In this document: positions 24,660 to 36,341 of the stretch, in pieces | How the letters are laid out: the number at the start of each line of letters is the position of its first letter | Position numbering within the stretch: position 1 is the stretch's first letter | Origin: Ptiloglossa arizonensis | Taxonomy: Eukaryota > Arthropoda > Insecta > Hymenoptera > Colletidae | Direction of reading: 5' to 3' | Assembly (NCBI RefSeq): GCF_051014685.1 | Contig: NW_027478397.1 | Location: 2,294,001-2,358,000, forward strand | Length of the DNA: 64,000 nucleotides | Made by a program: the position numbers and the translations under genes | The notes under the pieces: generated by a model | The model's database searches: none | Told to the model about the DNA's origin: nothing | Seen by the model: the letters and a program-made list of their open reading frames with translations, nothing else

Positions 24660-25120
24660 TTTCCCTAGGCCATTCTGGTTAAGCGCTGGAGCAGCAGAAG
24701 GGCGACAAATTTGTTGTCTTGTCAACCATTTCCTAGCTTCAAACTCCCATATCTCGCGAGCGGAATGACCTAACCCAAAAATTCCTATTACATCTGAAAG
24801 TAGAAACTCGCCCGATTACAACGGTATGTGTATTTCTTCCCCAGGCCATTCTGGTTAAGCGTTTGGAGCAGCAGAATTGCGAAAAATTTTTTGCCTTCTC
24901 AACCATTTCTTAGCTTCAAACTCCCATATCTCGCGAGCGGATTGACCTAACCCAAAAATTCCTATTACATCTGAAAGTAGAAACTCGCCCGATTACAACG
25001 GTATGTGTATTTCTTCCCCAGGCCATTCTGGTTAAGCGTTTGGAGCAGCAGAATTGCGAAAAATTTTTTGCCTTCTCAACCATTTCTTGGCTTCAAACTC
25101 CCATATCTCGCTAACGGATT
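24660..25120 (+). repeat. Family C / CCCAGG-follower run inside the derivative HOR
   Basis: Two family C-like stretches ending ATTACATC, each followed by a TTTCTTCCCCAGG unit, occur back to back, as at 10,850-11,210 and 14,750-15,100. Private changes are GAAGGGCGAC (24,698), CTCGCTAACGG (25,110) and CCTAAACC (25,123). This is an imported copy of the 11 kb material within the 15-monomer HOR region. Confidence 0.75.
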
Positions 25121-27504
25121 GTCCTAAACCAAAAATTCCTATTGCATCTGAAAGTAGAAACTCGCCAGATTACAACGGTATGTGTATTTTTTCCCTAGGC
25201 CATTCTGGTTAAGCGTTTGGTGCAGCAGAATTGCGAAAAATTTTATGCCTTCTCAACCATTTCTTGGGTTAGAACTCCCATATCTCGCGAACGGATTGAC
25301 CTAACCCAAAAATTCCTGTTGCATCTGAAAGTAGAAACCCGCCCGATTACAACGGTATGTGTATTTTTTCCCTAGGCCATTCTGGTTAAGCGTTTGGAGC
25401 AGCAGAATTGCGAAAAATTTTATGCCTTCTCAACCATTTCTTGGGTTAAAACTCCCATATCTCGCGAACGGATTGACCTAACCCAAAAATTCCTGTTGCT
25501 TCTGAAATTAGAAACTCGCCCGATTACAACGGTATGGGTATTTTTACTCCCTAGGCCATTCTGCTTAAGCGTTTGGAGCAGCAGAAGTGCGAAAAAATTG
25601 TTGTCTTCTCAACCATTTCTTAGCTTCAAACTCCCATATCTCGCGAACGGATTGACCAAACCTAAAAATTCCTGCAGTGTCTGAAAGTAGAAACTCGCCC
25701 GATTACAACTGTATGTGTATTTTTTCCCTAGGCCATTCTGGTTAAGCGTTTGGAGCAGCAGAATTGCGAAAAATTTTATGCCTTCTCAACCATTTCTTGG
25801 GTTCAAACTCCCATATCTCGCGAACGGATTGACCTAACCCAAAAATTCCTGTTGCGTGTGAAAGTAGAAACTCGCCCGATTACAACTGTATGCGTATTTT
25901 TTCCCTAGGCCATTCTGGTTAAGCGCTGAAGCAGCAGAAGTGCGACAAATTTGTTGTCTTGTCAACCATTTCTTAGCTTCAAACTCCCATATCTCGCGAA
26001 CGGATTGACCTAACCCAAAAATTCCTGTTGCTTCTGAAATTAGAAACTCGCCCGATTACAACGGTATGGGTATTTTTACTCCCTAGGCCATTCTGGTTAA
26101 GCGTTTGGAGCAGCAGAAGTGCGAAAAATTTGTTGTCTTCTCAACCATGCCTTAGCTTCAAAGTCCCATATCTCGCGAACGGATTGACCAAACCTAAAAA
26201 TTCCTGCAGTGTGTGAAAGTAGAAACTCGCCCGATTACAACTGTATGTGTATTTTTTCCCTAGGCCATTCTGGTTAAGCGTTTGGAGCAGCAGAATTGCG
26301 AAAAATTTTATGCCTTCTCAACCATTTCTTGGGTTCAAACTCCCATATTTCGAGAACGGATTGACCTAACCCAAAAATTCCTGTTGCGTCTGAAATTAGA
26401 AACTCGCCCGATTACAACGGTATGCTTTTTTTTTCCCTAGGCCATTCTGGTTAAGCGCTGGAGCAGCAGAAGTGCGACAAATTTGTAGTCTTGTCAACCA
26501 TTTCTTAGCTTCAAACTCCCATATCTCGCGAGCGGATTGACCTAACCCAGAAATTCCTATTACATCTGAAAGTAGAAACTCGCCCGATTACAACGGTATG
26601 TGTATTTCTACCCCAGGCCATTCTGGTTAAGCGTTTGGAGCAGCAGAATTGCGAAAAATTTTTTGCCTTCTCAACCATTTCTTGGCTTCAAACTCCCACA
26701 TCTCGCGAACGGATTGACCTAACCCAAAAATTCCTGTTGCGTCTGAAATTAGAAACTCGCCCGATTACATCGGTGTGTGTATTTTTTCCCTAGGCCATTC
26801 TGGTTAAGCGTTTGGAGCAGCAGAAGTGCGAAGAATTAGTTGTCTTCTCAAACATTTCTTAGCTTCAAACTCCCATATCTCGCGAACGGATTGACCAAAC
26901 CCAAAAATTCCTGCTGCGTCTGAAAGTAGAAACTCGCCCGATTACAACTGTATGGGTATTTTTATTCTCTAGGCCATTCTGGTTAAGCGTTTGGAGCAGC
27001 AGGTGTGCGAAAAATTTGTTGTCTTCTCAACCATTTCTTAGCTTAAAACTCCCATATCTCGCGAACGGATTGACCAAACCCAAAAATTCCTACTGCGTCT
27101 GAAAGCAGAAACTCGCCCGATTACAACTGTATGCGTATTTTTTCCCTAGGCCATTCTGGTTAAGCGTTTGGAGCAGCAGAATTGCGAAAAATTTCTTGTC
27201 TTCTCAACCATTTCTTAGCTGCAAACTCACATATCTCGCGAACGGAATGACCTAACCCAAAAATTCCTATTGCATCTGAAAGTAGAAGCTCGCCCGATTA
27301 CAACGGTATGTGTATTTTTTCCCTAGGCCATTCTGGTTAAGCGTTTGGAGCAGCAGAATTGCGAAAAATTTTTTGCCTTCTCAACCATTTCTTGGCTTCA
27401 AACTCCCATATCTCGCGAACGGATTGACCTAACCCAAAAATTCCTATTGCATCTGAAAGTAGAAACTCGCCCGATTACAACGGCATGTGTATTTTTTCCC
27501 TAGG

Positions 27505-30377
27505 CCATTCTGGTTAAGCGTTTGGAGCAGCAGAATTGCGAAAAATTTTATGCCTTCTCAACCATTTCTTGGGTTAAAACTCCCATATCTCGCGAACGGA
27601 TTGACCTAACCCAAAAATTCCTGTTGCATCTGAAAGTAGAAACCCGCCCGATTACAACGGTATGTGTATTTTTTCCCTAGGCCATTATGCTTAAGCGTTT
27701 GGAGCAGCAGAATTGCAAAAAATTTTTTGCCTTCTCAACCATTTCTTGGCTTCAAACTCCCATATCTCGCGAACGAATTGACCTAACCCAAAAATTCCTG
27801 TTGCGTCTGAAATTAGAAACTCGCCCGATTACAACGGTATGGGTATTTTTACTCCCTAGGCCATTCTGGTTAAGCGTTTGGAGCAGCAGAAGTGCGAAAA
27901 ATTTGTTGTCTTCTCAACCATGCCTTAGCTTCAAAGTCCCATATCTCGCGAACGGATTGACCAAACCTAAAAATTCCTGCAGTGTCTGAAAGTAGAAACT
28001 CGCCCGATTACAACTGTATGTGTATTTTTTCCCTAGGCCATTCTGGTTAAGCGTTTGGAGCAGCAGAATTGCGAAAAATTTTATGCCTTCTCAACCATTT
28101 CTTGGCTTCAAACTCTCATATCTCGCGAACGGATTGACCTAACCCAAAAATTCCTATTGCATCTGAAAGTAGAAACTCGCCCGATTACAGCGGTATGTGT
28201 ATTTTTTCCCTAGGCCATTCTGGATAAGCGTTTGGAGCAGCAGAAGTGCGAAGAATTAGTTGTCTTCTCAACCATTTCTTAGCTTCAAAGTCCAATATCT
28301 CGCGAACGGATTGACCAAACCTAAAAATTCCTGCAGCGTCTGAAAGTAGAAACTCGCCCGATTGCAACTGTATGTGTATTTTTTCCCTAGGCCATTCTGG
28401 TTAAGCGTTTGGAGCAGCAGAATTGCGAAAAATTTTTTGCTTTCTCAACCATTTCTTGGCTTCAAACTCTCATATCTCGCGAACGGATTGACCTAACCCA
28501 AAAATTCCTATTGTAACTGAAAGTAGAATCTCGCCCGATTACAAATGTATGTGTATTTTTTCCCTAGGACATTCTGGTTAAGCGTTTGGAGCAGCAGAAG
28601 TGCGAAAAATTTGTTGTCTTCTCAACCATTTCTTAGCTTCAAAGTCCCATATCTCGCGAACGGATTGACCAAACCCAAAAATTCCTGCTGCGTCTGAAAG
28701 TAGAAACTCGCTCGATTACAACTGTATGGGTATTTTTATTCCCTAGGCCATTCTGGTTAAGCGTTTGGAGCAGCAGGTGTGCGAAAAATTTGTTGTCTTC
28801 TCAACCATTTCTTAGCTTCAAACTCCCATATCTCGCGAACGGATTGACCAAACCCAAAAATTCCTGCTGCGTCTGAAAGTAGAAACTCGCCCGATTACAA
28901 CTGTATGGGTATTTTTTCCCTAGGGCATTCTGGTTAAGCGTTTGGAGCAGCAGAATTGCGAAAAATTTTATGCCTTCTCAACCATTTCTTGGGTTAAAAC
29001 TCCCATATCTCGCGAACGGATTGACCTAACCCAAAAATTCCTGTTGCATCTGAAAGTAGAAACCCGCCCGATTACAACGGTATGTGTATTTTTTCCCTAG
29101 GCCATTATGCTTAAGCGTTTGGAGCAGCAGAATTGCAAAAAATTTTTTGCCTTCTCAACCATTTCTTGGCTTCAAACTCCCATATCTCGCGAACGAATTG
29201 ACCTAACCCAAAAATTCCTGTTGCGTCTGAAATTAGAAACTCGCCCGATTACAACGGTATGGGTATTTTTACTCCCTAGGCCATTCTGGTTAAGCGTTTG
29301 GAGCAGCAGAAGTGCGAAAAATTTGTTGTCTTCTCAACCATGCCTTAGCTTCAAAGTCCCATATCTCGCGAACGGATTGACCAAACCTAAAAATTCCTGC
29401 AGTGTCTGAAAGTAGAAACTCGCCCGATTACAACTGTATGTGTATTTTTTCCCTAGGCCATTCTGGTTAAGCGTTTGGAGCAGCAGAATTGCGAAAAATT
29501 TTATGCCTTCTCAACCATTTCTTGGCTTCAAACTCTCATATCTCGCGAACGGATTGACCTAACCCAAAAATTCCTATTGCATCTGAAAGTAGAAACTCGC
29601 CCGATTACAGCGGTATGTGTATTTTTTCCCTAGGCCATTCTGGATAAGCGTTTGGAGCAGCAGAAGTGCGAAGAATTAGTTGTCTTCTCAACCATTTCTT
29701 AGCTTCAAAGTCCAATATCTCGCGAACGGATTGACCAAACCTAAAAATTCCTGCAGCGTCTGAAAGTAGAAACTCGCCCGATTGCAACTGTATGTGTATT
29801 TTTTCCCTAGGCCATTCTGGTTAAGCGTTTGGAGCAGCAGAATTGCGAAAAATTTTTTGCTTTCTCAACCATTTCTTGGCTTCAAACTCTCATATCTCGC
29901 GAACGGATTGACCTAACCCAAAAATTCCTATTGTAACTGAAAGTAGAATCTCGCCCGATTACAAATGTATGTGTATTTTTTCCCTAGGACATTCTGGTTA
30001 AGCGTTTGGAGCAGCAGAAGTGCGAAAAATTTGTTGTCTTCTCAACCATTTCTTAGCTTCAAAGTCCCATATCTCGCGAACGGATTGACCAAACCCAAAA
30101 ATTCCTGCTGCGTCTGAAAGTAGAAACTCGCTCGATTACAACTGTATGGGTATTTTTATTCCCTAGGCCATTCTGGTTAAGCGTTTGGAGCAGCAGGTGT
30201 GCGAAAAATTTGTTGTCTTCTCAACCATTTCTTAGCTTCAAACTCCCATATCTCGCGAACGGATTGACCAAACCCAAAAATTCCTGCTGCGTCTGAAAGT
30301 AGAAACTCGCCCGATTACAACTGTATGGGTATTTTTTCCCTAGGGCATTCTGGTTAAGCGTTTGGAGCAGCAGAAGT
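27505..30377 (+). repeat. 8-monomer HOR, 1,420 bp x2, near-perfect
   Basis: The copies at 27,505-28,957 and 28,925-30,377 match at offset 1,420 bp. They share the CATTATGC unit (27,683 and 29,103), CGCGAACGAATTG, CCAATATCTCG, ATTGCAACTG, ATTGTAACTG, TTACAAATG, CTAGGACATTC, ACTCGCTCG and GCAGGTGTGCG (28,769 and 30,189). The left edge is CTAGGCCATT against CTAGGGCATT. The right edge is GAATTGCG against GAAGTGCG. Confidence 0.9.
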
Positions 30378-30436
30378 GCGAAAAATTTGTTGTCTTCTCA
30401 ACCATTTCTTAGCTTCAAAGTCCCATATCTCGCGAC

Positions 30437-32143
30437 CGGATTGACCAAACCCAAAAATTCCTACTGCGTCTGAAAGCAGAAACTCGCCCGATTACAACTG
30501 TATGCGTATTTTTTCCCTAGGCCATTCTGGTTAAGCGTTTGGAGCAGCAGAATTGCGAAAAATTTCTTGTCTTCTCAACCATTTCTTAGCTGCAAACTCA
30601 CATATCTCGCGAACGGAATGACCTAACCCAAAAATTCCTATTGCATCTGAAAGTAGAAGCTCGCCCGATTACAACGGTATGTGTATTTTTTCCCTAGGCC
30701 ATTCTGGTTAAGCGTTTGGAGCAGCAGAATTGCGAAAAATTTTTTGCCTTCTCAACCATTTCTTGGCTTCAAACTCCCATATCTCGCGAACGGATTGACC
30801 TAACCCAAAAATTCCTATTGCATCTGAAAGTAGAAACTCGCCCGATTACAACGGCATGTGTATTTTTTCCCTAGGCCATTCTGGTTAAGCGTTTGGAGCA
30901 GCAGAATTGCGAAAAATTTTATGCCTTCTCAACCATTTCTTGGGTTAAAACTCCCATATCTCGCGAACGGATTGACCTAACCCAAAAATTCCTGTTGCAT
31001 CTGAAAGTAGAAACCCGCCCGATTACAACGGTATGTGTATTTTTTCCCTAGGCCATTATGCTTAAGCGTTTGGAGCAGCAGAATTGCAAAAAATTTTTTG
31101 CCTTCTCAACCATTTCTTGGCTTCAAACTCCCATATCTCGCGAACGAATTGACCTAACCCAAAAATTCCTGTTGCGTCTGAAATTAGAAACTCGCCCGAT
31201 TACAACGGTATGGGTATTTTTACTCCCTAGGCCATTCTGGTTAAGCGTTTGGAGCAGCAGAAGTGCGAAAAATTTGTTGTCTTCTCAACCATGCCTTAGC
31301 TTCAAAGTCCCATATCTCGCGAACGGATTGACCAAACCTAAAAATTCCTGCAGTGTCTGAAAGTAGAAACTCGCCCGATTACAACTGTATGTGTATTTTT
31401 TCCCTAGGCCATTCTGGTTAAGCGTTTGGAGCAGCAGAATTGCGAAAAATTTTATGCCTTCTCAACCATTTCTTGGCTTCAAACTCTCATATCTCGCGAA
31501 CGGATTGACCTAACCCAAAAATTCCTATTGCATCTGAAAGTAGAAACTCGCCCGATTACAGCGGTATGTGTATTTTTTCCCTAGGCCATTCTGGATAAGC
31601 GTTTGGAGCAGCAGAAGTGCGAAGAATTAGTTGTCTTCTCAACCATTTCTTAGCTTCAAAGTCCAATATCTCGCGAACGGATTGACCAAACCTAAAAATT
31701 CCTGCAGCGTCTGAAAGTAGAAACTCGCCCGATTGCAACTGTATGTGTATTTTTTCCCTAGGCCATTCTGGTTAAGCGTTTGGAGCAGCAGAATTGCGAA
31801 AAATTTTTTGCTTTCTCAACCATTTCTTGGCTTCAAACTCTCATATCTCGCGAACGGATTGACCTAACCCAAAAATTCCTATTGTAACTGAAAGTAGAAT
31901 CTCGCCCGATTACAAATGTATGTGTATTTTTTCCCTAGGACATTCTGGTTAAGCGTTTGGAGCAGCAGAAGTGCGAAAAATTTGTTGTCTTCTCAACCAT
32001 TTCTTAGCTTCAAAGTCCCATATCTCGCGAACGGATTGACCAAACCCAAAAATTCCTGCTGCGTCTGAAAGTAGAAACTCGCTCGATTACAACTGTATGG
32101 GTATTTTTATTCCCTAGGCCATTCTGGTTAAGCGTTTGGAGCA
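30437..32143 (+). repeat. Third copy of the 27 kb segment (offset 3,371 bp)
   Basis: This segment matches 27,066-28,772 at offset 3,371 bp (19 monomers = 8 + 11). It shares CTACTGCGTC followed by AAAGCAGAAAC (27,102 and 30,473), AGCTGCAAACTCAC, ACGGCATGTG, the CATTATGC unit (27,683 and 31,054), CCAATATC and TTACAAATG. The match ends at GCAGGTGTGCG (28,769) against GCAGAGGTGCG (32,140), where the array changes to the CTCACC module. Confidence 0.87.
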
Positions 32144-34640
32144 GCAGAGGTGCGAAAAATTTGTTGTCTTCTCACCATTTCTTAGCTTCAAAGTCCCATA
32201 TCTCGCGAACGGATTGACCAAACCCAAAAATTCCTGCAGCGTCTGAAAGTAGAAACTCGTCCGATTACAACTGTATGAGTATTTTTTCCCTAGGCCATTC
32301 TGGTTAAGCGCTGGAGCAGCAGAAGTGCGACAAATGTGTTGTCTTGTCAACCATTTCTTAGCTTCAAACTCCCATATCTCGCGAGCGGATTGACCTAACC
32401 CAAAAATTCCTATTACATCTGAAAGTAGAAACTCGCCCGATTACAACGGTATGTGTATTTTTCCCACAGGCCATTCTGGTTAAGCGTTTGGAGCTGCAGA
32501 ATTGCGAAAAAATTTTTGCCTTCTCAACCATTTCTTGGCTTCAAACTCCCATATCTCGCGAACGGATTGACTTAACCCAAAAATTCCTGTTGCGTCTGAA
32601 ATTAGAAACTCGCCCGATTACAACGGTATGTGTATTTTTTGCCTAGGCCATTCTGGTTAAGCGTTTGGAGCAGCAGAAGTGCGAAGAATTAGTTGTCTTC
32701 TCAAACATTTCTTAGCTTCAAACTCCCATATCTCGCGAACGGATTGACAAAACCCAAAAATTCCTGCTGCGTCTGAAAGTAGAAACTCGCCCGATTACAA
32801 CTGTATGGGTATTTTTATTCCCTAGGCCATTCTGGTTAAGCGTTTGGAGCAGCAGAAGTGCGAAAAATTTGTTGTCTTCTCAACCATTTCTTAGCTTCAA
32901 ACTCCCATATCTCGCGAACGGATTGACCAAACCCAAAAATTCCTGCTGCGTCTGAAAGTAGAAACTCGCCCGATTACAACCGTATGTGTATTTTTTCCCT
33001 AGGCCATTCTGGTTAAGCGTTTGGAGCAGCAGAAGTGCGAAGAATTTTTTGCCTTCTCAACCATTTCTTAGCTTCAAACTCCCATATCTCGCGAGCGGAT
33101 TGACCTAACCCAAAAATTCCTATTACATCTGAAAGTAGAAACTCGCCCGATTACAACGGTATGTGTATTTCTTCCCCAGGCCATTCTGGTTAAGCGTTTG
33201 GAGCAGCAGAATTGCGAAAAAATTTTTGCCTTCTCAACCATTTCTTGGCTTCAAACTCCCATATCTCGCGAACGGATTGACTTAACCCAAAAATTCCTGT
33301 TGCGTCTGAAATTAGAAACTCGCCCGATTACAACGGTATGTGTATTTTTTGCCTAGGCCATTCTGGTTAAGCGTTTGGAGCAGCAGAATTGCCAAAAATT
33401 TTTTGCCTTCTCAACCATTTCTTGGCTTCAAACTCCCATATCTCGCGAACGGATTGACCTAACCCAAAAATTCCTGTTGCGTCTGAAATTAGAAACTCGC
33501 CCGATTACAACGGTATGTGTATTTTTTGCCTAGGCCATTCTGGTTAAGCGTTTGGAGCAGCAGAAGTGCGAAGAATTAGTTGTCTTCTCAAACATTTCTT
33601 AGCTTCAAACTCCCATATCTCGCGAACGGATTGACCAAACCCAAAAATTCCTGCTGCGTCTGAAAGTAGAAACTCGCCCGATTACAACTGTATGGGTATT
33701 TTTATTCCCTAGGCCATACTGGTTAAGCGTTTGGAGCAGCAGGCGTGCGAAAAATTTGTTGTCTTCTCACCATTTCTTAGCTTCAAAGTCCCATATCTCG
33801 CGAACGGATTGACCAAACCCAAAAATTCCTGCAGCGTCTGAAAGTAGAAACTCGTCCGATTACAACTGTATGAGTATTTTTTCCCTAGGCCATTCTGGTT
33901 AAGCGCTGGAGCAGCAGAAGTGCGACAAATTTGTTGTCTTGTCAACCATTTCTTAGCTTCAAACTCCCATATCTCGCGAGCGGATTGACCTAACCCAAAA
34001 ATTCCTATTACATCTGAAAGTAGAAACTCGCCCGATTACAACGGTATGTGTATTTTTCCCACAGGCCATTCTGGTTAAGCGTTTGGAGCTGCAGAATTGC
34101 GAAAAAATTTTTGCCTTCTCAACCATTTCTTGGCTTCAAACTCCCATATCTCGCGAACGGATTGACTTAACCCAAAAATTCCTGTTGCGTCTGAAATTAG
34201 AAACTCGCCCGATTACAACGGTATGTGTATTTTTTGCCTAGGCCATTCTGGTTAAGCGTTTGGAGCAGCAGAAGTGCGAAGAATTAGTTGTCTTCTCAAA
34301 CATTTCTTAGCTTCAAACTCCCATATCTCGCGAACGGATTGACAAAACCCAAAAATTCCTGCTGCGTCTGAAAGTAGAAACTCGCCCGATTACAACTGTA
34401 TGGGTATTTTTATTCCCTAGGCCATTCTGGTTAAGCGTTTGGAGCAGCAGAAGTGCGAAAAATTTGTTGTCTTCTCAACCATTTCTTAGCTTCAAACTCC
34501 CATATCTCGCGAACGGATTGACCAAACCCAAAAATTCCTGCTGCGTCTGAAAGTAGAAACTCGCCCGATTACAACCGTATGTGTATTTTTTCCCTAGGCC
34601 ATTCTGGTTAAGCGTTTGGAGCAGCAGAAGTGCGAAGAAT
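32005..34640 (+). repeat. 9-monomer-spaced duplication, 1,595 bp offset
   Basis: Segments 32,005-33,045 and 33,600-34,640 match at offset 1,595 bp. Private variants shared are TTTTTCCCACAGG, GGAGCTGCAG (32,491 and 34,086), ATTGACAAAACCC and ACTCGTCCG. Private differences include GACAAATGTG (32,332) and GCAGAGGTGCG against GCAGGCGTGCG. The left copy ends in a hybrid monomer at 33,030-33,055, where the family E start GTGCGAAGAATT runs into the family A TTTTGCC. Confidence 0.87.
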
Positions 34641-36341
34641 TAGTTGTCTTCTCAAACATTTCTTAGCTTCAAACTCCCATATCTCGCGAACGGATTGACC
34701 AAACCCAAAACTTCCTGCTGCGTCTGAAAGTAGAAACTCGCCCGATTACAACTGTATGCGTATTTTTTCCCTAGGCCATTCTGGTTAAGCGCTGGAGCAG
34801 CAGAAGTGCGACAAATTTGTTGTCTTATCAACCATTTCCTAGCTTCAAACTCCCATATCTCGCGAGCGGATTGACCTAACCCAAAAATTCCTATTACATC
34901 TGAAAGTAGAAACTCGCCCGATTACAACGGTATGTGTATTTCTTCCCCAGGCCATTCTGGTTAAGCGTTTGGAGCAGCAGAATTGCGAAAAATTTTTTGC
35001 CTTCTCAACCATTTCTTAGCTTCAAACTCCCATATCTCGCGAGCGGATTGACCTAACCCAAAAATTCCTATTACATCTGAAAGTAGAAACTCGCCCGATT
35101 ACAACGGTATGTGTATTTCTTCCCCAGGCCATTCTGGTTAAGCGTTTGGAGCAGCAGAATTGCCAAAAATTTTTTGCCTTCTCAACCATTTCTTGGCTTC
35201 AAACTCCCATATCTCGCGAACGGATTGACCTAACCCAAAAATTCCTGTTGCGTCTGAAATTAGAAACTCGCCCGATTACAACGGTATGTGTATTTTTTGC
35301 CTAGGCCATTCTGGTTAAGCGTTTGGAGCAGCAGAAGTGCGAAGAATTAGTTGTCTTCTCAAACATTTCTTAGCTTCAAACTCCCATATCTCGCGAACGG
35401 ATTGACCAAACCCAAAAATTCCTGCTGCGTCTGAAAGTAGAAACTCGCCCGATTACAACTGTATGGGTATTTTTATTCCCTAGGCCATACTGGTTAAGCG
35501 TTTGGAGCAGCAGGCGTGCGAAAAATTTGTTGTCTTCTCACCATTTCTTAGCTTCAAAGTCCCATATCTCGCGAACGGATTGACCAAACCCAAAAATTCC
35601 TGCAGCGTCTGAAAGTAGAAACTCGCCCGATTACAACTGTATGAGTATTTTTTCCCTAGGCCATTCTGGTTAAGCGCTGGAGCAGCAGAAGTGCGACAAA
35701 TTTGTTGTCTTGTCAACCATTTCTTAGCTTCAAACTCCCATATCTCGCGAGCGGATTGACCTAACCCAAAAATTCCTATTACATCTGAAAGTAGAAACTC
35801 GCCCGATTACAACGGTATGTGTATTTTTCCCCCAGGCCATTCTGGTTAAGCGTTTGGAGCAGCAGAATTGCGAAAAAATTTTTGCCTTCTCAACCATTTC
35901 TTGGCTTCAAACTCCCATATCTCGCGAACGGATTGACTTAACCCAAAAATTCCTGTTGCGTCTGAAATTAGAAACTCGCCCGATTACAACGGTATGTGTA
36001 TTTTTTGCCTAGGCCATTCTGGTTAAGCGTTTGGAGCAGCAGAAGTGCGAAGAATTAGTTGTCTTCTCAAACATTTCTTAGCTTCAAACTCCCATATCTC
36101 GCGAACGGATTGACCAAACCCAAAAATTCCTGCTGCGTCTGAAAGTAGAAACTCGCCCGATTACAACTGTATGGGTATTTTTATTCCCTAGGCCATTCTG
36201 GTTAAGCGTTTGGAGCAGCAGAAGTGCGAAAAATTTGTTGTCTTCTCAAACATTTCTTAGCTTCAAACTCCCATATCTCGCGAACGGATTGACCAAACCC
36301 AAAAATTCCTGCTGCGTCTGAAAGTAGAAACTCGCCCGATT
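33354..36341 (+). repeat. 10-monomer-spaced duplication, 1,771 bp offset
   Basis: Segments 33,354-34,570 and 35,125-36,341 match at offset 1,771 bp. They share ATTGCCAAAAATT (33,389 and 35,160), CCATACTGG (33,713 and 35,484), GCAGGCGTGCG and CTCACCATTTC. The copies differ at the CCCACAGG/CCCCCAGG, GAGCTGCAG/GAGCAGCAG and GACAAAACCC/GACCAAACCC sites. Confidence 0.85.

Larger units (their letters stand above)
20101..27060 (+). repeat. Length-variable derivatives of the 15-monomer HOR
   Basis: The GGTATGC-T run marker continues at 20,398, 22,879 and 26,423, giving unit lengths of 1,950, 2,481 and 3,544 bp (about 11, 14 and 20 monomers) in place of 2,657. GCAGGTGTGCG follows at 20,968, 23,450 and 26,995. 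The segment from about 18.3 to 20.1 kb recurs at about 22.7-24.5 kb (offset 4,431 bp). A hybrid monomer at 20,968-20,990 joins the GTGTGCG start of a B unit to the TTTTATGCC end of a D unit, marking a deletion junction. There are no genes here. Confidence 0.83.
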
